Program-made: the position numbers and the translations under genes
IMG/VR virus record: IMGVR_UViG_3300035698_006717
Span: 41,410 to 105,409 of that record
DNA length: 64,000 nt
Direction: 5' to 3' (one strand)
Source of the DNA: a virus
The notes under the pieces: generated by a model
What the model saw: only the letters and a program-made list of their open reading frames with translations
Database searches by the model: none
Told to the model about the DNA's origin: nothing
Shown here: positions 8,708 to 15,774 of the stretch, in pieces
Numbering within the stretch: the stretch's first letter is position 1
Layout of the letters: the number at the start of each line of letters is the position of its first letter

Positions 8708-9508
8708 ATGGGAGGATTCAGAGGAACTCAAAAAGCAGCTGTGGATAAGGTGATATCAGAAGACAAGCAGCCAGCTGGTAAGAGCACTTGCAATGCAGTT
8801 AGGAAGAACAGTGACGGATATTGTAAACTGCCAGGTGTTGAGGAATTTAGTAGATGTAGGTTACATGGTGGATCTAATGAGTTAGCTGTTGATATATTCA
8901 GAAAGGCTATGCCTTTGGAGAAAGCTGGCAAGCTTGAGGCTTTGCTGAATGATACTATGAGTATGGATAATGAGCTTGCTGCTGCTAAGACTATGTTAGT
9001 TCAAGAGCTTGAGAATTACAATAGGGCAAATTATGTATTGAACTCTTATGTTGAGCAGACTCCTGCGCGTCCTACTCCTGACGATCCTGATTTTGAGCGT
9101 GAGATGGTATCATATAATATTGCAACTGAATTGCATGCCATTATTATGGATAAGGCAGAGAATATGAGAGACAAGTCTTTTGATAATTCTCAGAAGCTGA
9201 TTCGTATTCTAAGTGAGGGAGTTACCAAGAATAATAAGATCAAGGAAGGTAACAAATTCCAGCTTGATGTTAAACAGATTAGCAGACTACTCAAGATACA
9301 GCTAGAGGCTCATCAATATTGCAAGGGGTGCCCGAAGTTGAAGTTAGTAGTGACTCATATTAAGGAGCACACTCAAGATATACCTCTGAACCCCAATTTC
9401 TCTAAGAAGAATAAGGAAGCAGTTGGCCGCAGAGCCTATAAGGATTTGGTAAGTGAAGTTGAGAGTAGAATGGGTGGCGCTGAGGAAGCTGAATTTGAAG
9501 TAGAATAA
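8708..9508 (+). CDS. HGG-motif protein, possibly terminase small-subunit-like
   Basis: 266 residues. The N-terminus has the pattern C-x13-C-x9-C-x2-LHGG (residues 28-57), widespread in phage proteins annotated as HGG-motif or terminase-small-subunit-like. The rest is helical and acidic at the end, with a CKGC pair near residue 205. The role is uncertain: the large terminase lies 44 kb away (53199), and no helix-turn-helix is obvious. A ribosome site (AGGAGC) precedes the ATG. Confidence 0.6.
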   Translation: MGGFRGTQKAAVDKVISEDKQPAGKSTCNAVRKNSDGYCKLPGVEEFSRCRLHGGSNELAVDIFRKAMPLEKAGKLEALLNDTMSMDNELAAAKTMLVQELENYNRANYVLNSYVEQTPARPTPDDPDFEREMVSYNIATELHAIIMDKAENMRDKSFDNSQKLIRILSEGVTKNNKIKEGNKFQLDVKQISRLLKIQLEAHQYCKGCPKLKLVVTHIKEHTQDIPLNPNFSKKNKEAVGRRAYKDLVSEVESRMGGAEEAEFEVE

Positions 9509-9556
9509 AATCAATACTCTTCAGTTTAAACAGAGGTATACTATAGATATATAGCG
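9507..9556 (+). promoter_or_regulatory. Phage promoter-like motif, copy 1
   Basis: Reads AAAATCAATACTCTTCAG, ten bases, then GGTATACTATAGATATATAG. It matches the arrangement repeated at 11833, 12056, 16814, 18728, 19920, 21377 and 23968, always upstream of a plus-strand gene. This copy is one of the more divergent. Confidence 0.65.
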
Positions 9557-9589
9557 ATAGCTAACTGAACTAGAAAGGCTGAACTAATT

Positions 9590-9955
9590 ATGCTTCTCGC
9601 TGACCATGAATTCAATTTTCCAGAGGACAGGATGACAAATGCTATTAGAAGTAGGTTTGCGATAATGCTATCTTTGAATGGTATATGCAAATCTGATGTG
9701 TATGAACTTTCAAGAACCGATGGGAATTTGCTTGCAGTATGGAATAGATTTTATGAAGAATGGAAGAGTGATAAATCAGATTACTGTATGAGAGACTTTG
9801 CATTTATGTATGAGTGCTACAAATATGAGGAAGTAAAATTCACCATTTGGAGAACATATGCTATGTGGAGATTCCTTATGCGTAGCGCAGTTAGGATAAT
9901 GAGGTTTACTATACCAGTAACTCTAGTAATTGGGGCCTATATCTATTTCAACTAA
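9590..9955 (+). CDS. Hypothetical protein with a C-terminal membrane segment
   Basis: 121 residues, with a soluble aromatic N-terminal part. The last about 18 residues (FTIPVTLVIGAYIYF) are hydrophobic and likely anchor it in the inner membrane, preceded by Arg residues on the cytoplasmic side. First gene after promoter copy 1. Function unknown. Confidence 0.65.
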   Translation: MLLADHEFNFPEDRMTNAIRSRFAIMLSLNGICKSDVYELSRTDGNLLAVWNRFYEEWKSDKSDYCMRDFAFMYECYKYEEVKFTIWRTYAMWRFLMRSAVRIMRFTIPVTLVIGAYIYFN

Positions 9956-10037
9956 AATTCAGCTATTTGAACGTATCGGCCTAGGCTATATTAAAGGTAA
10001 GGGAGGAAGGTACTATGTTTTCAATTGTAGCAGCTGA
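9930..10037 (+). CDS. Possible small ORF
   Basis: A 35-codon frame starting at TTG contains IGLGYIKGKGGRYYVF, which looks protein-like and fills an otherwise empty 100-base gap. It overlaps the previous gene by 26 bases. There is no clear ribosome site, and it could be a gene remnant. Confidence 0.3.
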   Translation: MGPISISTKIQLFERIGLGYIKGKGGRYYVFNCSS

Positions 10038-10055
10038 ACTGAAGGGTGCAGAATA

Positions 10056-10364
10056 ATGAAACTACAAGACTTATTTGAAGAAGCTGAGAAGGCAAGAAAG
10101 AAAACTGAATTGGTAGCAAAGCCACTTTATGAAGATTGGCATAATAAGCTAACAGATGCTATAGAGTATGCTTTCAAAACCAAAAAAGGTCAAGACATAT
10201 GTGGCCTACCCACTACTCCACTAAGGTTCAAATTTAAAGATGGAACAGTATTTGAAGTAAGACCTGCATATATGAATGCGCAAGGAGATTTCAAGAATGG
10301 CGTATTTAAATGGAGTGCAGGCGAAGTTTTCACGCTGAAGAAGATTCCTACACAACCATTTTAA
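10056..10364 (+). CDS. Hypothetical protein
   Basis: 102 residues. A basic helical N-terminus precedes a beta-rich part (LRFKFKDGTVFEVRPAYM). It is preceded by a weak ribosome site. Not recognised; it starts a run of five closely spaced or overlapping genes. Confidence 0.62.
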   Translation: MKLQDLFEEAEKARKKTELVAKPLYEDWHNKLTDAIEYAFKTKKGQDICGLPTTPLRFKFKDGTVFEVRPAYMNAQGDFKNGVFKWSAGEVFTLKKIPTQPF

Positions 10365-10377
10365 CGAGAGGAGTGTG

Positions 10378-10590
10378 ATGTGGTGTAAGATAGTTGTTAA
10401 GTTGAAGGTAAGAGATCATAGTTGGTGGGAGGATATACCTGATGAGATTATGAATAGCGATGAACTATTGTCTAAATTTATTAAGACTGTCACCGACATC
10501 TTCAAACCGATAGATGTTGAGGTATATCCTGAAGAGCAAATTAATATGGAAGGAATTGTAAATGGGCAAGAGGCCAAAAACGAAAGCTGA
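10378..10590 (+). CDS. Small hypothetical protein
   Basis: 70 residues from ATG 10378, with GAGAGGAG just upstream (GTG 10375 is an alternative start). Short alpha/beta pattern, acidic. Overlaps the next gene by 29 bases. Function unknown. Confidence 0.58.
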   Translation: MWCKIVVKLKVRDHSWWEDIPDEIMNSDELLSKFIKTVTDIFKPIDVEVYPEEQINMEGIVNGQEAKNES

Positions 10591-11122
10591 AGTTACTCCT
10601 GAAATTGTTGAAGAAAAACCAGCAGAAGAAATTCAGCCTGAAGAAATTCAAGTTGAAGAAACTCAACCAGAAGAAGTAAAGCCAGAAGTAGTTGATGAAG
10701 AACCTGTGGTATATGACAATACAGGAAAGCTGTTCCTGAGATATTTCTTCTCTAATGAGTCAGTATCTTCCAAGGTCATTACCAAGCTGAACAAGAAAGT
10801 GTATTTCCCCAAGAATCCTAATATCAGCCCAGGCTGGTATGTTACATCTGTGATAGAAGAGAAAGATAAGTATGGTGTGATGGATGCTATACCTATTACA
10901 GAAGTTCCTGATGAGCTTTGGGGTAAGAAGATCATAAAAGGTATTTTCATTAAGCCTAATTATGAGAAGGGTGTTATGGAGATCCACAGAGCTATGCCGA
11001 AGGATAAGTTGAAGACTGAGGAGTCTCCAATTATTCACACGGTTCCTCTGAATATGCCCAACTATACTTCTGGTAATACTATTGAGAATATTATCCAGAG
11101 TAAGAAGGACAATAAAAGATGA
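10562..11122 (+). CDS. Hypothetical protein with a Glu/Pro-rich repeat linker
   Basis: 186 residues. Residues 16-49 form a low-complexity linker with PEEIQ/PEEV-type repeats, as in tethering or structural proteins. The C-terminal domain (about 50-186) is beta-rich and unrecognised. The repeat tract is a likely site of length variation between relatives. The stop overlaps the start of the RadC-like gene. Confidence 0.65.
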   Translation: MGKRPKTKAEVTPEIVEEKPAEEIQPEEIQVEETQPEEVKPEVVDEEPVVYDNTGKLFLRYFFSNESVSSKVITKLNKKVYFPKNPNISPGWYVTSVIEEKDKYGVMDAIPITEVPDELWGKKIIKGIFIKPNYEKGVMEIHRAMPKDKLKTEESPIIHTVPLNMPNYTSGNTIENIIQSKKDNKR

Positions 11123-11613
11123 CTTCAAAGAAGCTACCGCCTGAAACAACTTCTGATTATTATGGTAGCTACCCACAAGTCTTCAAGCATTTGAAGAAAC
11201 TAGGAGACAGAGACCAAGAGTGCGGTGTATTGGTCACTTTGGATAAGGGGTGCTTCTTAATCAAGAGGCACCTCATCTCCTTGGGTGGTTGGAATGAAGA
11301 CTCTACTGATCTCAAAGTTCTGTTTAATAGAATAGTTGCTGATAAGGCAAGTAGGTTCCTATTTGCTCACAATCACTCTAACGGAGTTGCTGCTGTAAGT
11401 AAACCTGATGTAAGATTTACCATAGCAGTAATATTCATAGCAGACTTGTTAGAAGTAGATTTTATGGATCACGTTATATTTCCTTACAAGAGGGAGCCTG
11501 TAAGTATTAAACAAAAGTATCCACAATTATTCAAGAGAAACTATCAAGAAGTATTCACAAAGGCAACTAACAAATTTCTACCAAAATATTATGAGCAAAC
11601 AGAGATTGAATGA
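11119..11613 (+). CDS. RadC-like JAB/MPN+ domain protein
   Basis: 164 residues. The JAMM metalloprotease-type motif is present: HNH (H84, H86), SK and D97 with the exact RadC spacing (11 residues from the second His to Asp), followed by the DHVI strand. Bacterial RadC proteins have an unknown role despite their name; phage members lack the helix-hairpin-helix domain, as here. It could act as a zinc peptidase or be structural. Family call is good, function open. Confidence 0.75.
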   Translation: MTSKKLPPETTSDYYGSYPQVFKHLKKLGDRDQECGVLVTLDKGCFLIKRHLISLGGWNEDSTDLKVLFNRIVADKASRFLFAHNHSNGVAAVSKPDVRFTIAVIFIADLLEVDFMDHVIFPYKREPVSIKQKYPQLFKRNYQEVFTKATNKFLPKYYEQTEIE

Positions 11614-11842
11614 AATAGCTGCTAAATGGTATAAGTATATTGACGAACACGATAATTTGTATGGTCATGATATACCTGCTGTTAAATCCAATAAGTCAAG
11701 AAATCCACAAACGTCTGTTATACCAGCAACTCCAAAAGAGAAAGTGGTATACATTATCCGCTGCAATGTTTGTTGCCAGCTTGGTGATGCTGGAAGTGGT
11801 GCTGCCAAGATCTGTGACGCTTGCAGGAAATTAAAGTCATAA
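11591..11842 (+). CDS. Small zinc-ribbon protein
   Basis: 83 residues. A basic N-terminal half is followed by CNVCC and CDAC near the C-terminus, a probable ribbon. It overlaps the end of the RadC-like gene by 23 bases. Promoter copy 2 begins at its stop codon. Confidence 0.62.
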   Translation: MSKQRLNEIAAKWYKYIDEHDNLYGHDIPAVKSNKSRNPQTSVIPATPKEKVVYIIRCNVCCQLGDAGSGAAKICDACRKLKS

Positions 11843-11882
11843 CTCTTCAGGTAGTTCAACTGTATACTTCCTTATATAAGCG
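11833..11882 (+). promoter_or_regulatory. Phage promoter-like motif, copy 2
   Basis: AAAGTCATAACTCTTCAG, then eleven bases and GTATACTTCCTTATATAAG. The upstream block is identical to that of copies 4 and 5 except at one or two positions. It precedes the small gene at 11901. Confidence 0.75.
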
Positions 11883-11900
11883 ACTAACCGAAGGGATTTG

Positions 11901-12053
11901 ATGATGGATGATAAGAAGCCGAGACTGGGAGAACAGCAAGTGTTTGGCCCGCAGTTTAGAGTCTATACTATGCGCGGCTGGGTTATTTGTGATACAAAAA
12001 AGGAAGTGGAATCTGAGATGCTTGAGATAGAGTCTATGTTGGAAAAGAAATAG
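11901..12053 (+). CDS. Small hypothetical protein
   Basis: 50 residues, flanked on both sides by copies of the promoter-like motif. The first half is globular-looking (QQVFGPQFRVYTMRGWVI) and the second half is an acidic amphipathic helix. A single-gene transcription unit is likely. Not recognised. Confidence 0.6.
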   Translation: MMDDKKPRLGEQQVFGPQFRVYTMRGWVICDTKKEVESEMLEIESMLEKK

Positions 12054-12055
12054 AT

Positions 12056-12102
12056 AAAGTCATTACTCTTCAACTTAAATAGATATATATTACTTTTATA
12101 AC
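12056..12102 (+). promoter_or_regulatory. Phage promoter-like motif, copy 3
   Basis: AAAGTCATTACTCTTCAA, eight bases, then GATATATATTACTTTTATAA. The 5' block matches copies 6-8. It begins three bases after the preceding stop codon. Confidence 0.75.
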
Positions 12103-12115
12103 TGGAAGGGATCTT

Positions 12116-12208
12116 ATGCTAACTACCTATCACTTAACAGAGGAGTTTGAAAAAAGTCTGAGAAAGTATGAGAGACTCTGCCGAAAACTAAAGTTAATTT
12201 CCCATTAA
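12116..12208 (+). CDS. Very small basic protein
   Basis: 30 residues, a single amphipathic basic helix (EEFEKSLRKYERLCRKL). It sits right after promoter copy 3 with GGAAGGG upstream of the ATG, which is the reason for calling it. Function unknown. Confidence 0.45.
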   Translation: MLTTYHLTEEFEKSLRKYERLCRKLKLISH

Positions 12209-12232
12209 ACGCATTAACAAAAGGAGCCTATC

Positions 12233-12565
12233 ATGGCTGACAAGAAAACTAAGAAGACTGTTGCAAAAGCTAAGACGACTGAAGAAGCACCGCTTGAAGT
12301 TAAAAATGAGAAGAAGCTGGAAGGCTTGACGAATGCTACTGTGGCTACTGGTGTTATTTCCTTTAAAGATGGTTCGGGTTCGGCGGATCTTCTCTCTCTG
12401 ATTGTAAAGCACGGCTTCATCCGTGAGAAGGTTATTGAAGCTGGTGAGAAGCTGAAGCTGGCTGGTAAGGCTTTTGCTAAGTCTGACGTTACTGCTAAGT
12501 ATAACAAGGTTGCTGGGATCATAAAGAATCTCCAGAACGCTGGTTTTAAACTTCCTACTGCGTAG
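12233..12565 (+). CDS. Lys/Ala-rich protein, probably strongly expressed
   Basis: 110 residues. The Lys- and Ala-rich N-terminal tail (KKTKKTVAKAK) recalls histone-like or DNA-compacting proteins, and the remainder is a compact alpha/beta segment with Gly and Ala. Codons are more GC-rich at third positions (CTG, GGT, AAG, GCT) than in neighbours. Two strong hairpins follow directly (12565-12635). Together these suggest an abundant product. A DNA-binding role is inferred only from charge. Confidence 0.65.
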   Translation: MADKKTKKTVAKAKTTEEAPLEVKNEKKLEGLTNATVATGVISFKDGSGSADLLSLIVKHGFIREKVIEAGEKLKLAGKAFAKSDVTAKYNKVAGIIKNLQNAGFKLPTA

Positions 12566-12635
12566 CACTCTGGTCTTTTCCTTTCTTCCAGAGTGCCTGA
12601 GAGGGCAGAGCGTTGGGGTACGTTCTGTCCCTCTC
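12565..12635 (+). terminator. Two consecutive strong hairpins after the Lys/Ala-rich gene
   Basis: Hairpin one has the stem GCACTCTGG/CCAGAGTGC (12565-12596). Hairpin two has a 14-pair stem (12599-12635) with one bulge, one G-U pair and an eight-base loop. Neither is followed by a clean T run, so they may protect the mRNA 3' end or slow polymerase rather than form a simple intrinsic terminator. Confidence 0.6.
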
Positions 12636-12663
12636 TTCACATTTAACTAAGGAGCATGTTATA

Positions 12664-13119
12664 ATGCTATCGCATATCAAACGAAATTTTCAAGAGATTA
12701 AGGGGCTGATAACTCCTGATGATGTTAGTGGTGTAATTTCAGTATCAACTGATAATAATCGCAAAGCGTGTGAGATTGTTGATAAACTTCTCAAGCATGA
12801 AGCTGAAAAAGTCTACCAAGAAGTTAAGATTGATTGTTCAAGTTGCAATTTGGTATTAAATGGAGAACTAATAGTTGATCATGATTCAGATGGAAATTTT
12901 GGAATAAATTTCTGCCCAGTTTGTGGAATGGAACTGAATCATGAGGTTGATAGTATTGTTGAGGTAACACTTCATGTTAGTGTCACTCACAAGAAAAATG
13001 ATGATCCTGAAGACCTTGTTGGAGATTTTGACTTTGATGCAACTTCTCAGCGTAATATGAATATTGATATTAGTGATATAGATATTCAAGATACCAAACT
13101 TATAAGTACAGGGAATTGA
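12664..13119 (+). CDS. Hypothetical protein with a zinc ribbon
   Basis: 151 residues from ATG 12664, which has TAAGGAG ten bases upstream. An upstream ATG in the same frame lies inside the hairpin and is rejected. CSSC and CPVC (about 33 residues apart) form a probable ribbon. The C-terminus is acidic with Asp/Ile alternation. Unrecognised. Confidence 0.65.
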   Translation: MLSHIKRNFQEIKGLITPDDVSGVISVSTDNNRKACEIVDKLLKHEAEKVYQEVKIDCSSCNLVLNGELIVDHDSDGNFGINFCPVCGMELNHEVDSIVEVTLHVSVTHKKNDDPEDLVGDFDFDATSQRNMNIDISDIDIQDTKLISTGN

Positions 13120-13121
13120 TT

Positions 13122-13334
13122 ATGAGCAAATTAGAAAAACTATCTGAAGCCTATGGGATGACTATAGAAGAGATGCTAAAGCAGTCTGTAATGGATGGCT
13201 GTTCCCCTGCAATATGTATGAAGGAAGGATGTGATTACACTACTGATATGGAACCTGATCAAGAACGCGGGTACTGTGATGAGTGCGGAGCTAATTCTAT
13301 GAAGTCTGTCTGCATCATAGTGGGGATAATATAA
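13122..13334 (+). CDS. Small conserved-type phage zinc-binding protein
   Basis: 70 residues. The pattern SPAICMKEGCDYT...CDECG...MKS...I is familiar from many phage and plasmid small proteins of unknown role: a Cys4 site after a short helical N-terminus containing TIEEMLKQS. The stop is followed one base later by the next gene's ATG. Confidence 0.7.
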   Translation: MSKLEKLSEAYGMTIEEMLKQSVMDGCSPAICMKEGCDYTTDMEPDQERGYCDECGANSMKSVCIIVGII

Positions 13335-13335
13335 C

Positions 13336-13491
13336 ATGTATTCAATAGTAAGATATTACTTTGATGATGAACACCCAGACAGCAAAAAGGTTATCAAGAC
13401 AGGACTAACTTTAGGAGAAGCTCAAGCCCATTGTAATCGAGAGGATACTCATGAGGATGGTGTTTGGTTTGATGGCTATGTGAAAGACTGA
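13336..13491 (+). CDS. Small conserved phage protein (LTLxEAQAHC family)
   Basis: 51 residues with KTGLTLGEAQAHCNRED, the hallmark of a widespread family of tiny phage proteins (typically RVIKRGLTLEEAQAHC) of unknown function. It begins one base after the upstream stop (TAACATG). Recognition rests on that motif and size. Confidence 0.7.
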   Translation: MYSIVRYYFDDEHPDSKKVIKTGLTLGEAQAHCNREDTHEDGVWFDGYVKD

Positions 13492-13501
13492 AAGGAACAT
13501 T

Positions 13502-13822
13502 ATGGATATCAATAAAAGAGAAATTGAAGATATTAGGAAGATGGTAGATGCTGTTGAGGGATTCTCTAGGATGGTCAATAATATGGGCTTCTCAGAGAAA
13601 GAGTGTGCAGAGCGCGTTGCCAAGGAATTTGTAAGAAATCACAGAACTCTTCAGCAGAGTATGGTAAAATTCATAACTCAAGTTATTATTGAGATCCATA
13701 CTATTACAAAGGCTAGTCCTATTATGTTTGAGGATCTGAGGAATAAGGCTGCTATGGACTGGATTCACGATACTGCTGAAGATACTGTAAGTGCAGACCG
13801 TTACCCATTCCCTTTTGTTTGA
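13502..13822 (+). CDS. Hypothetical helical protein
   Basis: 106 residues, nearly all helix. AAAGGAAC lies upstream of the ATG. No motif recognised; the arrangement suggests a small regulatory or adaptor protein. Confidence 0.62.
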   Translation: MDINKREIEDIRKMVDAVEGFSRMVNNMGFSEKECAERVAKEFVRNHRTLQQSMVKFITQVIIEIHTITKASPIMFEDLRNKAAMDWIHDTAEDTVSADRYPFPFV

Positions 13823-13834
13823 AAGGAATTGAAA

Positions 13835-14263
13835 ATGAATATTAGTACCCAAATTGATGCAGAAGCTATTATGATTGAAGCTATCAACGCAGCAAATGCT
13901 GCTGGAGAAGATAAGCTGAGACAGCTTATGGGAGAAGGCCCGCAATTTGATGTAAGGAATGGCGAACGTGTAGTTGGCCATATGTTAGATGTGTGCGGTG
14001 GAGCTTGGGTGAAGATACAAGATGGCAGAAGCCCTCTAATCAGCGCTCTGAAGAAGATTGGTGTTAAGGATGGTAGTGGTAGCTATAAGGCTCAGGACTA
14101 TTCTTGGTGGATTAGCAAGGCACATGGAACTGGGTATAACCTCAATATCAGAACTCAAATTAATCGTCAGGAAATGTCAGTTAATGTTGCTATTGCTAAC
14201 GCTGTAGTAACTGTACTTGCTATTCACGGATTTTCTTCTGGCGTTCACTCTTACGTTGATTAG
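13835..14263 (+). CDS. Hypothetical protein
   Basis: 142 residues from ATG 13835, seven bases after AAAGGA. Contains GGAWVKIQDGRSP and an Ala-rich N-terminus; alpha/beta. Not recognised with confidence. The gene is followed by AGGAG for the next one. Confidence 0.65.
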   Translation: MNISTQIDAEAIMIEAINAANAAGEDKLRQLMGEGPQFDVRNGERVVGHMLDVCGGAWVKIQDGRSPLISALKKIGVKDGSGSYKAQDYSWWISKAHGTGYNLNIRTQINRQEMSVNVAIANAVVTVLAIHGFSSGVHSYVD

Positions 14264-14272
14264 GAGAAGGTT

Positions 14273-14539
14273 ATGGAAAATGTTGCATCTAATGAGAGTG
14301 GGTGGTATGTTAATACCGAAGAGATGAAAATACTTTGGTGTTATAAGCGTGATGCTATTCCTAATGGAGCGGTTGTTCACAAGGTATGGTTTGATACGGC
14401 AAAAGAGTTCCGTCTATACCTACACTACCGTATGGATGAGACTGCAAGAACACTTGGTCTACTTATTAGTGATATGAAGGATATGGAAAAGAAATATGCT
14501 GAAAAAGCTGAAATTAAAAGTGAAGTGCAGGTCGGTTGA
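14273..14539 (+). CDS. Small hypothetical protein
   Basis: 88 residues with an aromatic N-terminal part and a charged helical C-terminus. It overlaps the next gene by 44 bases. Function unknown. Confidence 0.6.
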   Translation: MENVASNESGWYVNTEEMKILWCYKRDAIPNGAVVHKVWFDTAKEFRLYLHYRMDETARTLGLLISDMKDMEKKYAEKAEIKSEVQVG

Positions 14540-15095
14540 CTGCCCAGCTTTTGAAGATTGTGAGCAGTTACCTACCATAGTAACTACCCATACGGGCAAG
14601 GTTGAGAAGCTGAGGTTTCTATTTGTTGGGGTATCCTCTGAAGAGGCTGCTTCACTACAGAAAGTTATCTCAGCAGTCACAGCTAAACTTGGAGCTGTCT
14701 TTAACTATGCGGTAACATATATGGTGCGTGATGATGTTCCTTTGAGATTCTATCTTGATAAGGAAAGCAAATGCTGCTATAAATATCTGTATAGAGATAT
14801 TGCATATTTGAAGCCTAATGTGATAGTTGCTCTAGGAATTGGCCCAAATAATTTACTCAATAAATTTGCTGGTGGAACTGAGTCTGGTTTCCCTGCAAGT
14901 AGTTTTCATGGTTCCCTATGGCCAAGCAATATAGGTGGATACCCAAATGAGATACCTATGCTGTATACTTACAATACTAGTTCTGGCAAGTTAAAGTCAA
15001 TTGCCAAAGATTTGATTAAGGTATATGGTTACTTGAAAGAATTCAAATGTAATCTAGACATCATAAAGATTTCAAAAATGGAGAATGAAAGATGA
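14496..15095 (+). CDS. Uracil-DNA-glycosylase-superfamily-like protein
   Basis: 199 residues laid out like family 4/5 UDGs: an N-terminal Cys cluster (CRSVDC...C, residues 11-22, possibly iron-sulfur), LRFLFVGVSSEEA where UDGs have the GExPG loop, YAVTYMVRDDVP, then LKPNVIVALGIGPNNLL, and finally SFHGSLW in place of the HPS loop. The catalytic loop differs from canonical enzymes, so activity may have changed or been lost. Base-excision repair or exclusion of modified bases is inferred from the fold only. Confidence 0.5.
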   Translation: MLKKLKLKVKCRSVDCPAFEDCEQLPTIVTTHTGKVEKLRFLFVGVSSEEAASLQKVISAVTAKLGAVFNYAVTYMVRDDVPLRFYLDKESKCCYKYLYRDIAYLKPNVIVALGIGPNNLLNKFAGGTESGFPASSFHGSLWPSNIGGYPNEIPMLYTYNTSSGKLKSIAKDLIKVYGYLKEFKCNLDIIKISKMENER

Positions 15096-15199
15096 ATGAT
15101 TACAATACCAAAGATAGGAAACTTGTATATATCAGCTGTGTAACATTTTGCGCAATAATTATTGTTTTGAGTTTAGCCCTGATATGGGAGGCGTTGTGA
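15092..15199 (+). CDS. Small single-pass membrane protein
   Basis: 35 residues starting with ATGA overlap. Residues about 12-33 (LVYISCVTFCAIIIVLSLAL) form one membrane helix after a charged N-terminus. Tiny membrane proteins of this kind include holin-like and host-takeover peptides. The role is unknown. Confidence 0.6.
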   Translation: MNDYNTKDRKLVYISCVTFCAIIIVLSLALIWEAL

Positions 15200-15681
15200 G
15201 GATTTCAGAATTAGCTATGTGTTTGAAGGAACTAGAGATAATCAAGTGGCGCCTGATTAACGGAGATTTTATTGAGTGGGATGAGATGTTGTCTGGTAAA
15301 AGGAATTGGCTGAGCGAGAAGGATAGACCACCACAGTATTACCTTGTTAATGAATTCCCGTTCAATTCTGCTTTCTGTTACATGTTCAGAGACTATCAGA
15401 TTATAGATAGGAAGATTGTTAGATCTGGCAAGCCTTACAATACATTTAACTGTCTCTGCCCTCTGTGGCCAAAAGGTAAGAACTGCCATGATATTCACAA
15501 GCCTCAAAAATTCGTTATTGACCAGATTGAATCAATACCAATAGAGACTATTATGAAAATAATCAAGAAGATACCTCTACATAGGGAACAGCTGAAACTG
15601 AAGCACCTATCTAGTATTTGGAACTTTCATTTAAAGGATAAGGTAGTTGGAAGTAGCAACTCTTTGGGTAACGATCTCTAA
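15196..15681 (+). CDS. Hypothetical protein
   Basis: 161 residues from GTG 15196, chosen because GGGAGG lies four bases upstream; an in-frame ATG is 12 bases earlier. It is rich in aromatic and basic residues with Cys near the middle (NCLCPLWPKGKNC). Not recognised. Confidence 0.62.
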   Translation: MRISELAMCLKELEIIKWRLINGDFIEWDEMLSGKRNWLSEKDRPPQYYLVNEFPFNSAFCYMFRDYQIIDRKIVRSGKPYNTFNCLCPLWPKGKNCHDIHKPQKFVIDQIESIPIETIMKIIKKIPLHREQLKLKHLSSIWNFHLKDKVVGSSNSLGNDL

Positions 15682-15740
15682 GCCCCGTAGAGAGCTTGCA
15701 GCTATTATACCCTACTAGGATACCTCTAGACTATTTCAAG
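15681..15740. repeat. Degenerate intergenic repeat, copy A
   Basis: AGCCCCGTAGAGAGCTTGCA followed by CCTACTAGGATACC and TTTCAAG. The same order of words recurs at 21255-21312 (copy B). Both lie in gaps upstream of a plus-strand gene. They could be regulatory or RNA structure; no hairpin is obvious. Confidence 0.55.
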
Positions 15741-15774
15741 CGGTTTAAGGACTATTACAAGGAGCTTAAATAAG

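Noticed and set aside
12194-12640. 148-codon minus-strand frame opposite the Lys/Ala-rich gene
   Set aside because: It reads through both hairpins on the opposite strand and has no ribosome site; the plus-strand gene has normal signals.
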